From an uncultured Bacilli bacterium (GTDB taxonomy: Bacteria > Bacillota_I > Bacilli_A > RF39 > UBA660): DNA of 47,965 nt. The stretch is from the NCBI GenBank assembly GCA_934162265.1, contig CAKPHZ010000012.1, positions 1-47,965 of the forward strand. The letters are read 5' to 3'. The notes beneath the pieces were generated by a model. It searched no databases, was not told the origin of the DNA, and worked only from the letters and a program-made list of their open reading frames with translations. Shown here in pieces: positions 23,498 to 31,078 of the stretch (position 1 is the stretch's first letter; each line of letters starts with the position of its first letter). The translations under genes and the position numbers were made by a program.

Positions 23498-24685
23498 TTA
23501 ACTTAAAACTTGATTAACTCGACTCCCTAATTTAGAAAATTCCTGAATCAAATTTTTCATTCCCTCATTCTCTAAAATTTTAGAGTAAATTTGATTTTTC
23601 TCCTCTACAGAAATATCTTTATACAAAATAGAATTATTAATATTTTTCTTCTCTATTTTTTTATTTACCTCATAAGAAGAAGTAGTCATCAACTGAACAG
23701 AAAAACGATTTACCCGATCATTCACTAAAAACGTAGATTGAACTGTATTATCCTTCTTTCTACTCACTTGAACAACACCATCATAAATAACTTTACTATT
23801 TTTATCATAAGAATAAGAATATTTTTCCCTATCTTCTTTTTGAAAAGCAACTTTCTCTCCATCAGATTTTAATTCCAACTTCAAAAAACTATCATTTCTT
23901 GTATAAAGAATAATATTGATATCACTATAATCTTCTTCTACACTATCAGCAATATTATTCAATTTCTCCTTCAAAACAGATACTTTTTTACCTGTAACAC
24001 TAGATAAACTCTTTAAAAAAGAACTATCCAAAGACAAATCATGAAAAATATTTTTTTTCATCTCTTGATAATTTTTACGATTTAAAACTAACGTAGTTTT
24101 TAATATCTTCTTTGAATCAATCGTAACATAATCCTTCTCAAAATAATCATCCCTCAAAGAATTAATCAATACTTTTTCAATACTATTATAAATTACCCGA
24201 TAATCACTAGAAAGATTTAATTTAAAAAAAGAATCATAATTATCAATAGGAACCTTAATACTTTTATCATATAAATTATCTAAATATAAATAACCATTCC
24301 CACTCTCCATATAAAAACTAGAATTCAAAAGTTCTTTTTTATCATAATTCGACTTCATCTCAAAATTCATTCTCTTCGTAGCATAATCTACACCATATAA
24401 AAACGAAACATCAATCTTATTTAACATCTCCAATATTTGTTGTTCATCTTTATCAGTACTTTCCCCATTAATCCCCAAAGTTAAAACTCCCTGCAAACTT
24501 TTAGGCTTATCTTTTAAAGTATTTTCCTCCAAATATTCAACAACATTCTCAATAAGTACACGAAATCGATTTCTAGAATTAGAAAGCTTATAATAAAAAA
24601 GTCCTCCTATTCCAAGTAAAATAAATAAAGTTACCAAAACAACTACAATAAGAATAGTATGATTATTCTTCCTTTGACTACTCAT
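23498..24685 (-). CDS. hypothetical membrane-anchored extracellular protein, 395 aa
   Basis: One N-terminal transmembrane helix (about 11-32, with a GGLFYY end) and a large outside domain. The C-terminal half has alternating strands (NIILYTRNDSFLKLELKSD, YDGVVQVSRKK). ATG 24685 is preferred to the GTG two codons earlier because GAGGT lies at 6-base spacing. The layout is like DUF-type lipoprotein or spore-envelope proteins, but no family is recognised. It has its own promoter (24712-24740) and terminator, so it is monocistronic next to the yqfC-yqfD pair. Confidence 0.75.
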   Translation of the reverse strand: MSSQRKNNHTILIVVVLVTLFILLGIGGLFYYKLSNSRNRFRVLIENVVEYLEENTLKDKPKSLQGVLTLGINGESTDKDEQQILEMLNKIDVSFLYGVDYATKRMNFEMKSNYDKKELLNSSFYMESGNGYLYLDNLYDKSIKVPIDNYDSFFKLNLSSDYRVIYNSIEKVLINSLRDDYFEKDYVTIDSKKILKTTLVLNRKNYQEMKKNIFHDLSLDSSFLKSLSSVTGKKVSVLKEKLNNIADSVEEDYSDINIILYTRNDSFLKLELKSDGEKVAFQKEDREKYSYSYDKNSKVIYDGVVQVSRKKDNTVQSTFLVNDRVNRFSVQLMTTSSYEVNKKIEKKNINNSILYKDISVEEKNQIYSKILENEGMKNLIQEFSKLGSRVNQVLS

Positions 24686-24702
24686 TAACACACCTCATAT
24701 CC

Positions 24703-24740
24703 TACAATATAATTGTATAGTAGAATAAATCATTTGTAAA
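24703..24740 (-). promoter_or_regulatory. promoter of the 395-aa gene
   Basis: -35 TTTACA (24740-24735) and -10 TACAAT (24717-24712), spacing 17. The -10 lies within a perfect palindrome TACAATATAATTGTA (24703-24717), a possible operator. Confidence 0.6.
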
Positions 24741-24808
24741 TAGAAGAATTAATTTTTTCTAAATTTTCACCACTTTCTTTTAAAGTACTTACCTTTTTTA
24801 CACTAAAA

Positions 24809-25387
24809 TCACAAACTAATTTCCATATATTGTTCTCCTACTTTAACACCTTCAATAAACTCATAAAATCCAACACCATAATTCACAGTACTATATCGAT
24901 ATATTTGGATATCACGAATAGAAATATTTGGATTATGATAAAGTTGTTGAGCCACATATAACTTAATCGCCTCATTCAACGAACTTGCTTCATAAATTCC
25001 ATTTGTTTCTTTAAAAGTTCTCTCTATTAAATAATATTTTTCCCCTTCTCCAGAACTAAAAATCAAAAAAGAATGATGATGAAATGTACAAAAAAAAGTA
25101 TAAACATCATAACCATTATACAATAACCAATCCTTTTCAAATTCAACTTGATCATAACATAAACCACATTTTGAAAAAATTAATTCTTCCGGAGTTTGCA
25201 AATAATAACTTTTAAATAAAGTATCTTCATATAATTTATCATCATTTAATAAACTGCGCATATAAACTTGATGATCTTCTCTAGAAATAAAACCATATCT
25301 TATATTTTTTCTCATATATTCATATAATTCATCAGGACTGTGAATAGTATCATAAATAGCAAATAATTCTTTTTTTAAATCCATCAT
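24809..25387 (-). CDS. transglutaminase-like cysteine protein, copy 1
   Basis: A 192-aa protein. The pattern KCGLCYDQVEFE (Cys), then HHHSFLIF (His) and YLIERTF (acidic residue) matches the Cys-His-Asp/Glu order of the transglutaminase/papain-like superfamily. It shares layout with its downstream-strand neighbour (25434-25994): PEELI...GLC/GVC...QVE, then IYRYS.VNY near the C-terminus, a tandem duplication. There is no signal peptide, so it acts in the cytoplasm or is released. It might be a peptidase, deaminase or crosslinking enzyme; the substrate is unknown. Confidence 0.65.
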   Translation of the reverse strand: MMDLKKELFAIYDTIHSPDELYEYMRKNIRYGFISREDHQVYMRSLLNDDKLYEDTLFKSYYLQTPEELIFSKCGLCYDQVEFEKDWLLYNGYDVYTFFCTFHHHSFLIFSSGEGEKYYLIERTFKETNGIYEASSLNEAIKLYVAQQLYHNPNISIRDIQIYRYSTVNYGVGFYEFIEGVKVGEQYMEISL

Positions 25388-25433
25388 ATAAAATCAACTC
25401 ACTTATTTTCAATACATAAAATAAAACGCACTT

Positions 25434-25994
25434 TCAGTTAAAATCATGAATTGTCGCTGTTTCTATTTTGAAATTAAATATCTTCTTTTGTGTAAAAATA
25501 TAACGATAAAATTCATCACATGAAATATTATAATTTGGCTTATTATACCTATATATAAAAACATCTAAACCTTTTGGAACCTCATTTTCTCTACTTTTAA
25601 TAAATTTGATTTCAACATCATTTAATAAATCATTTAAATTACTATATTCATGAACCCCTTTTTCATCAAACCATGAATGCTCAAACCAATAAACCTTACT
25701 ATTCATATAATATACAAGAAAAGTATGAGAAGGTAAATTATTTTTATCATCAATATAAATAAAATATGTTTCATTTTTTATATTATTTTCTTCAAATAAT
25801 CGTCTTTCTAACTCTACTTGCTCCCAACAAACTCCCACCTTTTTATTTAATAATTCTTCTGGTGACATTAAATAATATACTTTGTTAAACGTAGATTCAA
25901 AATCTATATTATCACATATATTATTTCCATTATCATCTAAAAAACCATATTCGATTTGATTCATTATATCCATTATTTTTTGAATATTATTCAT
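25434..25994 (-). CDS. transglutaminase-like cysteine protein, copy 2
   Basis: A 186-aa paralogue of the previous protein: SPEELLNKKVGVCWEQVELE carries the presumed Cys; PSHTFLVYY the His; YWFEHSW the acidic residue. The C-terminal IYRYNKPNYNISCDEF is shared. About 45 bases separate it from its paralogue. RBS AAAGGTGATATG is close to ATG 25994. A hairpin (CTCAAT/ATTGAG, 26020-26037) sits in its leader. Same uncertain function, superfamily assignment by motif only. Confidence 0.65.
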   Translation of the reverse strand: MNNIQKIMDIMNQIEYGFLDDNGNNICDNIDFESTFNKVYYLMSPEELLNKKVGVCWEQVELERRLFEENNIKNETYFIYIDDKNNLPSHTFLVYYMNSKVYWFEHSWFDEKGVHEYSNLNDLLNDVEIKFIKSRENEVPKGLDVFIYRYNKPNYNISCDEFYRYIFTQKKIFNFKIETATIHDFN

Positions 25995-26423
25995 TACATA
26001 TCACCTTTATCCCTCACTCAATCTTCAAATTGAGCAAAATTATTTTTCTTTCCCCATCTTATAATCTCTAACATTTTTTACCACTACACCCCATTATTTG
26101 AAATTATACTTGCACTTTCATTAATTATATTTTTATAAAATTCTATCTTTTCATTCAGTAATCATGATAAAGTCTTTTCTAAAAAATTTTATATCTCAAA
26201 CATAATTGATCACTCATCATTCATTCTATAAATAAAAAACTAACATTTCTGTTAGCAATCTATACTTAAATTCAAGACATGTTCGAGTTTTCCATCAATT
26301 TAGCACAATATAAAATCCTATTTTGAACACTCATATTTAAGAACAACTAATAAACATCAATTCTATATACAATATACCATGAATTTAATAAATTATCTAT
26401 ATTTATTTTAAAAAAAATACTGA
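25995..26423. other. intergenic stretch, 430 bases
   Basis: No gene is supported. It holds a hairpin with CTAAC/GTTAG arms followed by TTTTTT on the minus strand (26234-26256), a probable terminator of the 157-aa gene, and a leader hairpin for the transglutaminase-like gene. The rest is AT-rich with no visible frame, perhaps decayed coding sequence. Confidence 0.5.
26234..26256 (-). terminator. terminator-like hairpin
   Basis: CTAAC/GTTAG stem with a 6-base loop followed by a six-T run on the minus strand, about 170 bases after the 157-aa gene. Confidence 0.5.
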
Positions 26424-26897
26424 TTAAACTCTTTTCCTTAAAGTACTATTTTCCATCATAGATTGATTAAGATATTCATCATATTTTTCATTATATTCAT
26501 TAGAAATACTTCTATCTACGCCATACATATTAACTTTTATTTCACTACCAATAGAATTAACTATACTTACTCCATCAAAAATATTATTTGACCTAAATTG
26601 ATAAAATCTAGTTGCCCCAATCGTTTCATGAGGTAAAAAAGTAGTAATTACTCTATCAAGAAATTCTTTACATAAAACATTATAATGATCACTCGTTATT
26701 CCAAGATTTAAATGTTTTTCAAAATTTCTAAAAGGTACATAAATATCCATAGTACACATATTTTGACCATCTATTTTTGCAGAACTAAAATTCATCATAC
26801 CAGACACCTTAGAAGTATCTTCTAATATCTGCATAATATATTCAACAATTACATCAACTTTCTCTGGAGCTAATACCTCAGCTTCTTTTTTCTTCAT
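26424..26897 (-). CDS. hypothetical protein, 157 aa
   Basis: A soluble protein with no signal or membrane segment. ATG 26897 (MKKKEAEVLAP) was preferred over an upstream TTG in frame; AAGGA lies about 13 bases away, rather far. Middle segments (NMCTMDIYVPFRNFEKHLNL, ATRFYQFRSN) suggest a compact alpha/beta domain. It begins downstream of an extended -10 (26999-27007). Not recognised. Its loose spacing and hypothetical neighbours suggest an accessory region. Confidence 0.6.
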   Translation of the reverse strand: MKKKEAEVLAPEKVDVIVEYIMQILEDTSKVSGMMNFSSAKIDGQNMCTMDIYVPFRNFEKHLNLGITSDHYNVLCKEFLDRVITTFLPHETIGATRFYQFRSNNIFDGVSIVNSIGSEIKVNMYGVDRSISNEYNEKYDEYLNQSMMENSTLRKRV

Positions 26898-27242
26898 CTT
26901 ATACCATCTTTCCTTTATTAACAACTATTCAAATTTAGCATTTCTCTCCCATTTACTTACATTTGTATTTTTACAACATTACTCAAAATGTCGCAATCAT
27001 TATAACATTAAAGCACAGACAAAAAACTAAAAATGATAAAATTACCCCCAATATCTTCAATTCTTATAAACCAAATAAAATTAACATAGTACAAATCTCA
27101 TGAATATCCACAGTTCTTCACAAATTTGATTGATGCTTAATTATCATTACATATATCCTGTTAAATTTTTTGATGCCCCTTTTTACTATCATCAACTAAT
27201 TTTAGCACTATAATAACCTATTTATTTTATATCTTTAATAAT
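26898..27242. other. intergenic stretch, 345 bases
   Basis: An AT-rich stretch with no gene supported. It contains the extended -10 at 26999-27007 for the 157-aa gene; otherwise no repeat, RNA gene or hairpin of note is recognised. Confidence 0.45.
26999..27007 (-). promoter_or_regulatory. extended -10 element
   Basis: TGTTATAAT on the minus strand, about 100 bases upstream of the 157-aa gene, the same motif used elsewhere in the window. Confidence 0.4.
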
Positions 27243-27833
27243 TTATCTAGGTTTTCGAGTTATATTTCCTTCAAATGATTGATCTTTTCTTAAAACTTCA
27301 CTTTTTATTTCTTGTAGCTCTTCTAATGTAATTGGAACCAATTTATAACTACTAATATTTGCATTTTGAGGAAGTAATTTATTCCCCATATCAATCTTAG
27401 CATTATTTTCACCAACACGCTTATATTGAAAATAATTATTATCAATTTTTATAATGTAATAACCATACTTTTTTAAATCACTGTCAAAAAGATATCCATT
27501 TGATAGTAATTGATTTTTTTCTTCTCTATAAATATTTTCTTCTTCCTTTAATTCCTTCAAATAATCTTTAAAGAAAGACATTTTTTTATTAAACATTTCA
27601 GGGTTAACACTTTTTAGTTTTTCTAAAAATTGCCCATATTGTACAGAGTAATTGACACTAGGTTCTTCTTCTAATCTATTAGTACTTTGGATAGTTACAT
27701 ATTTAGTAGTAATATCTTCTCTTCTTTCATAACTTTTCCCTAATATAATATAATACTCGTTATAATCAACCATTCCAAAATTATCCAAATTTAACATTTC
27801 TCTACCATTTATGATGTATTTGTTATATGCCAT
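27243..27833 (-). CDS. hypothetical protein, 196 aa
   Basis: A soluble, charged protein starting MAYNKYIINGREMLN with AGAGGTGAT just upstream, so the start is good. The central part is Lys/Glu-rich and probably helical (KDYLKELKEEENIYREE); the N- and C-terminal parts look beta-rich. It resembles small uncharacterised proteins that accompany mobile or toxin-like loci, but no family is recognised. It lies 35 bases downstream of the 86-aa gene fragment, possibly the same transcript. Confidence 0.6.
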   Translation of the reverse strand: MAYNKYIINGREMLNLDNFGMVDYNEYYIILGKSYERREDITTKYVTIQSTNRLEEEPSVNYSVQYGQFLEKLKSVNPEMFNKKMSFFKDYLKELKEEENIYREEKNQLLSNGYLFDSDLKKYGYYIIKIDNNYFQYKRVGENNAKIDMGNKLLPQNANISSYKLVPITLEELQEIKSEVLRKDQSFEGNITRKPR

Positions 27834-27868
27834 TTTATCACCTCTTTACATAATTATATCATATTTTT

Positions 27869-28129
27869 TCATGACATAATAAATAATTCATTACCAGTAC
27901 TTGTTATATTTTCTCTAAACTTAACAATTTTAGGAATACATTTACCATAAAATACTTTTTCAAATTCTGATAGATTTATTTTCTTACCTAAATTATGAAT
28001 ATAGATTTCATTTGAATAATTAAAATCAAGATATAAATATTCTATGTGGTTCAATATAAGCAATATTGTTTTATTTATCTTCTTAGTACTCCCATTTATT
28101 ATAGTTAGTCTAGTATTACAAAAAGTCAC
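27869..28129 (-). pseudogene. probable truncated gene, 86 codons
   Basis: The frame is open from GTG 28129 to a stop at 27869, but no ribosome site lies near that GTG and in-frame stops lie just upstream. A good SD and ATG exist at 28196, in front of only seven sense codons (see the short ORF feature). The sequence includes a KKINKTILLILNHIEYLYLD stretch. It may be the rest of a gene whose start has been lost. If it is expressed, the product is unrecognised. Confidence 0.35.
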
Positions 28130-28172
28130 GTATAATCATTATTCATTGTTTTAAAGATTGTTCAATCTCTAA

Positions 28173-28196
28173 TTATTTTTTAATAAATTTAATCAT
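28173..28196 (-). other. 7-codon ORF behind a strong ribosome site
   Basis: ATG at 28196 follows AAAGGTGG at good spacing, yet the frame ends after MIKFIKK. It may be a leftover start of the broken 86-codon frame or a leader peptide. It lies between the tRNA terminator and the pseudogene. Confidence 0.3.
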
Positions 28197-28231
28197 AGAT
28201 ACCACCTTTTTATGATTTTTTCGTTTTATAA

Positions 28232-28258
28232 GAAAAAATCAATCATTTCTGATTGATT
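28232..28258 (-). terminator. terminator of the tRNA operon
   Basis: AATCAATCA and TGATTGATT form a 9-bp stem with a GAAA loop (minus strand) and a T-run, about 40 bases past tRNA-Leu. Confidence 0.85.
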
Positions 28259-28296
28259 CTATATATCAAAGTTCGAACAGTTGAACAAATCGCCAA

Positions 28297-28380
28297 TGGT
28301 GCGAGTGAAGGGACTTGAACCCCCATGGATAAACCGCTAGATCCTAAGTCTAGTGCGTCTGCCAATTTCGCCACACTCGC
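28297..28380 (-). tRNA. tRNA-Leu (anticodon TAG)
   Basis: An 84-nt cloverleaf on the minus strand: acceptor arms GCGAGTG/CACTCGC, encoded CCA at 28297-28299, D-loop GGC AG, anticodon loop CTTAGGA (TAG) at 28342-28348, a class II variable arm (as expected for Leu), and GGTTCAAGTCC in the T arm. It reads CUN codons. Confidence 0.95.
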
Positions 28381-28392
28381 ATATAATTAATA

Positions 28393-28469
28393 TGGTGGAC
28401 CCTGATGGACTCGAACCATCGACCGCCCGGTTATGAGCCGGATGCTCTAACCAACTGAGCTAAGGGTCC
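28393..28469 (-). tRNA. tRNA with anticodon CAT, likely tRNA-Ile2
   Basis: A 77-nt tRNA with encoded CCA, acceptor arm GGACCCT/AGGGTCC, anticodon loop CTCATAA, and T arm GGTTCGAGTCC. The acceptor start GGACC resembles the Bacillus Ile2 tRNA whose C34 is changed to lysidine by TilS, rather than elongator Met (which starts GGCGG). An elongator Met identity is not excluded. It is the first gene of the two-tRNA unit. Confidence 0.9.
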
Positions 28470-28479
28470 GTATGCACTA

Positions 28480-28508
28480 ATAATAGCACATTTTTTCTTC
28501 TTAATCAA
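28480..28508 (-). promoter_or_regulatory. tRNA operon promoter
   Basis: -35 TTGATT (28508-28503) and -10 TATTAT (28485-28480), 17-base spacing, with TG at the extended -10; about 11 bases before the tRNA 5' end. Confidence 0.7.
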
Positions 28509-28543
28509 TAATTTTTCTAAAATTTTTATATTTTAACAAATAG

Positions 28544-28993
28544 TTAATAAATAGTTTTATTCATATTAGCATAATCATTCATTAATTTTAAACATTCTTC
28601 ATGAGAAATTTGATGAAGAGATAACTTACTCCCCTTATTTCCAGAGCGAATAAACTGATAAATAAAATCATCACGAAATCCAATCTTTTCAGCATCTTTT
28701 AAATCTGTTCCATAATAAACTTCACTTATATTTGCCCACATAATTGCAGATAAACACATTGGACAAGGATATCCAGTAGCATACAAAACACAACCAGATA
28801 AATCATATGTTCCCAATTTTCTAGAAGCCTCACGAATTGCATTCATCTCAGCATGCTCCGTAGGATCATGATGTAAAAGTACTGTATTAGAAGATACAGC
28901 AATAATTTTCCCATCCTTTACTATCGTTGCCCCAAATGGACCACCATAGCCATTCTGAGAAGTTTCTCTTGCTAATTCAATTGCTTCTTTCAT
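28544..28993 (-). CDS. guaD: guanine deaminase-like nucleoside deaminase
   Basis: A CDA-fold zinc deaminase of 149 residues. The zinc and catalytic motifs HAE (His47, Glu49) and PCPMC (Cys77, Cys80) are present. The GGPFGATIV start, HDPTEHAEMNAIREA and the IMWANISEVYYGTDLKDAEKIGF stretch (split over residues 84-106) fit Bacillus GuaD rather than TadA or CDA. It turns guanine into xanthine plus ammonia in purine salvage. It lies nine bases downstream of the Smr gene, likely co-transcribed. Confidence 0.85.
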   Translation of the reverse strand: MKEAIELARETSQNGYGGPFGATIVKDGKIIAVSSNTVLLHHDPTEHAEMNAIREASRKLGTYDLSGCVLYATGYPCPMCLSAIMWANISEVYYGTDLKDAEKIGFRDDFIYQFIRSGNKGSKLSLHQISHEECLKLMNDYANMNKTIY

Positions 28994-29002
28994 CTTTCCA
29001 CC

Positions 29003-29269
29003 TTACCTTTGTTTTATTTTAACAACCGTACACCCAACATTTTCACCACAAATATGAAATTCTAAAACTTTTTTATTTCGAGATAATGCCTCATGGGTTG
29101 CTTCCTTAACAATTCCAGTACCAATTCCATGAATAATCAAAATTTCTAAATATCCAAGTTCATAAGCCTCATCAACAAAATCATTCACCATAACCCTAGC
29201 ACTTTCCCGATCAAAACCATGTAAATCTATCTTAGGTAATCTATCTAAAAAAATATCATATACTTTCAT
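29003..29269 (-). CDS. Smr domain protein
   Basis: An 88-aa stand-alone Smr domain, like the C-terminal nuclease domain of MutS2. The LDLHG-like start (KIDLHGFDRESAR) and HGIGTGIVK loop are the Smr hallmark. ATG 29269 was chosen because AGGGGAAG lies upstream; the longer frame has no ribosome site. It could be a nicking endonuclease or an RNase acting on collided ribosomes (known of relatives). It shares a transcript with the deaminase, driven by a TGTTATAAT element at 29296-29304. Confidence 0.85.
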   Translation of the reverse strand: MKVYDIFLDRLPKIDLHGFDRESARVMVNDFVDEAYELGYLEILIIHGIGTGIVKEATHEALSRNKKVLEFHICGENVGCTVVKIKQR

Positions 29270-29295
29270 ATCCACTTCCCCTACAACCATAAAAC

Positions 29296-29304
29296 ATTAT
29301 AACA
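29296..29304 (-). promoter_or_regulatory. extended -10 of the Smr-deaminase operon
   Basis: TGTTATAAT on the minus strand, overlapping the stop codon of the upstream kinase gene and lying 27 bases before ATG 29269. Confidence 0.5.
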
Positions 29305-30538
29305 TAGTAATTGGTAATTTTACAACTACCTTTGTCCCTTTACCTAACTCAGAAAAATAATCTAAAGTCCCTTCATGAGCCTTAATAATTTCATTAGATA
29401 AACTTACCCCTAATCCAGTCCCTTTTACTTTCGTCGTAAAAAACATTTCCTTCATATGAGATAAAGTCTCTTTATCCATACCACTTCCATCATCAATAAC
29501 TTCAATATAATAATACTTATTCTGTATTTTCGCATTAACTAAAATCTTTCCATGACCAGACATTGCTTCTAAACTATTTTTAATCAAATTAACAAAAACT
29601 TGCTTTAAACGACTATAATCTCCCATTATATATACATCATCCTCATTTTGAGCAAAATTCATTTCAAACGAAACATTTTTCCCCTTTATCAATAAATTTA
29701 AATCACTTTCTAACTCCTCTAGCAACATATTAACATCAACATAATCCTTCTCTATTTTTATCTTACTAAACTCCATAAAATCATTCATAATATCAAGACT
29801 TCTATTTAACTCTTGTCGAACAATTGGAATATATCTTTCAACTTGACTACAATCATTAACATTTAACATATCCAAATATCCCTTACAAACAGCAATAGGA
29901 TTCTTTACTTCATGAGTAATTTTAAATAATGAATTTTTAATTTGTTTATCCTTCTCGAGCTCAGAAACAGACAAATATAAAGAAGTAACCTGTTCTGCCA
30001 ATTTAAATAAATGTAATAAAGAAAAAGGTAATATATAAAATAACAACATATAAAAACATAAACGAATAACAGAAACAACATCACTAGATGTAAAAACATA
30101 AAAATATTCCATCGTAAAGAAAAATCCTTGTAAAACTGCAATTAATAAAATAAATGTATTATCTCTTATCTTTCTCTTCTTTCCAATCACCCACATCAAA
30201 AAATAACAACTAAACTTAATTAACATAAAAATAATATGTAAATGCAAATAAAAATAAGAATATAAAATAACAATCATCGATAAAAGAACCCCTACATTAG
30301 GCTGTTTTTTCAAATAAGCAACAATAATTGGTAAATTACAAAATAATAATCCAAGCGAATTTCTATCAATATTTCCATAGCGAAAACATAAATACATAGA
30401 AGTAACCAATGAAACATCTAAAATTAAATTACTATACTTCTCCATACAAACTTCCCTATAACAATTATAAATAAAAAATACTAAAATAGGAAACATCATT
30501 AAAATAATATTTAATATAATATCTTCCATAAAATACAT
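29297..30538 (-). CDS. polytopic sensor histidine kinase, likely sporulation-type
   Basis: A 413-aa kinase: about six hydrophobic segments in residues 1-185, then HisKA with His209 (ITHEVKNPIAVCKG) and a HATPase_c domain (N-box LKQVFVNLIKNSLEAMSG; DDGSGMD; GTGLGVSLSNEII). The H-E-x-x-N-P box and the closely linked HATPase resemble Spo0A-pathway kinases such as KinB. No response regulator is beside it, as expected for an orphan phosphorelay kinase. Three perfect Spo0A boxes (30590-30625) precede it. ATG 30538 has AGAGGG. Its role in Spo0A phosphorylation is inferred. Confidence 0.9.
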   Translation of the reverse strand: MYFMEDIILNIILMMFPILVFFIYNCYREVCMEKYSNLILDVSLVTSMYLCFRYGNIDRNSLGLLFCNLPIIVAYLKKQPNVGVLLSMIVILYSYFYLHLHIIFMLIKFSCYFLMWVIGKKRKIRDNTFILLIAVLQGFFFTMEYFYVFTSSDVVSVIRLCFYMLLFYILPFSLLHLFKLAEQVTSLYLSVSELEKDKQIKNSLFKITHEVKNPIAVCKGYLDMLNVNDCSQVERYIPIVRQELNRSLDIMNDFMEFSKIKIEKDYVDVNMLLEELESDLNLLIKGKNVSFEMNFAQNEDDVYIMGDYSRLKQVFVNLIKNSLEAMSGHGKILVNAKIQNKYYYIEVIDDGSGMDKETLSHMKEMFFTTKVKGTGLGVSLSNEIIKAHEGTLDYFSELGKGTKVVVKLPITML

Positions 30539-30562
30539 AATATCCCTCTTTTCTTCATCTAA

Positions 30563-30568
30563 AGAATA
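30563..30568 (-). promoter_or_regulatory. -10-like element downstream of the Spo0A boxes
   Basis: TATTCT on the minus strand, 21 bases from the nearest Spo0A box, like the long spacing of Spo0A-activated SigA promoters such as spoIIG. Weak on its own. Confidence 0.35.
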
Positions 30569-30589
30569 CTAAAAACAAAAAGATATTTT

Positions 30590-30625
30590 TGTCGAATGAT
30601 GTCGAATAAGTAAAACTTTGTCGAA
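30590..30625 (-). promoter_or_regulatory. cluster of three Spo0A boxes
   Basis: TGTCGAA occurs at 30590-30596, 30600-30606 and 30619-30625, all in the same orientation (plus strand), with start-to-start distances of 10 and 19 bases, one and about two helical turns. This is a perfect match to the Spo0A operator consensus. The boxes lie 52-87 bases upstream of the kinase start. Confidence 0.8.
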
Positions 30626-30633
30626 ATAAAGAA

Positions 30634-30664
30634 AAAAAGTAGAAGACTTTTTATACTTCTACTT
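30634..30664 (-). terminator. terminator of the EIIB-like gene
   Basis: AAGTAGAAG and CTTCTACTT form a 9-bp stem followed by TTTTTTT on the minus strand; the stem includes the stop codon at 30659. Confidence 0.8.
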
Positions 30665-30973
30665 CAACTCATCAATATATTTTTTTAATTTTTTAGCATC
30701 TTTTCCAAAAATAATTTTTAATTGATCTTCTATCTCAACAACCCCTTTAGCCCCAAGTTTCATAATTCCTTCCTTGTTTGCTTTTGTTACATCTTTTAAA
30801 GTAACCTTAAATCGAGACATTTCGACTTCAGTATCAATAATATTATCTTTACCTCCAAGATACTCGACCAATTTATTAATTTCTAGTTTAAAATCTTTAC
30901 TATTTGCACGAATAACAGCCAAAAATATAACAATTAAAACAGTAACAATAATAAAATAATGTATTGGTTGCAT
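30659..30973 (-). CDS. membrane-tethered PTS EIIB-like domain lacking the catalytic Cys
   Basis: A 104-aa protein with one N-terminal transmembrane helix (about 6-24) and a single glucose-type EIIB fold: YLGGKDNI, then the strand MSRFKVTLKDV, LGAKGVVEI, and QLKIIFGKDAKKL. Aligning GGKDNI and the strand against PtsG-type EIIB, the phosphorylated Cys of the CITRLRV motif falls on Glu. No EIIA or EIIC partner is near. So it cannot accept phosphate in the usual way; it may be a regulatory or sensor relic. ATG start with a GGTGGAG site. It has its own terminator. Confidence 0.8.
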   Translation of the reverse strand: MQPIHYFIIVTVLIVIFLAVIRANSKDFKLEINKLVEYLGGKDNIIDTEVEMSRFKVTLKDVTKANKEGIMKLGAKGVVEIEDQLKIIFGKDAKKLKKYIDELK

Positions 30974-31028
30974 TTCTCCACCTCACTTTAAATTATACAA
31001 CATAATATCCAATTTAACAATCCTTAAA

Positions 31029-31068
31029 ACTTTTTCTTTCTTTCAACTTTACCTAAAAGAAAGAAAAA
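31029..31068 (-). terminator. terminator of the polytopic membrane protein
   Basis: A long hairpin: TTTTTCTTTCTTTT pairs with GAAAGAAAGAAAAA on the minus strand, followed by TTTT. It lies just past the stop at 31079. Confidence 0.65.
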
Positions 31069-31078
31069 CATAAGTATT

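Noticed and set aside
28271..28286. GTTCGAAC...GTTGAAC near the tRNA-Leu end as a regulatory palindrome
   Set aside because: It is a short imperfect repeat in the tRNA 3' trailer with no gene start near.
28393..28469. Annotating the CAT tRNA as initiator Met
   Set aside because: The first acceptor pair is a normal G-C pair and the anticodon stem lacks three G-C pairs in the initiator arrangement; Ile2 or elongator Met fits better.
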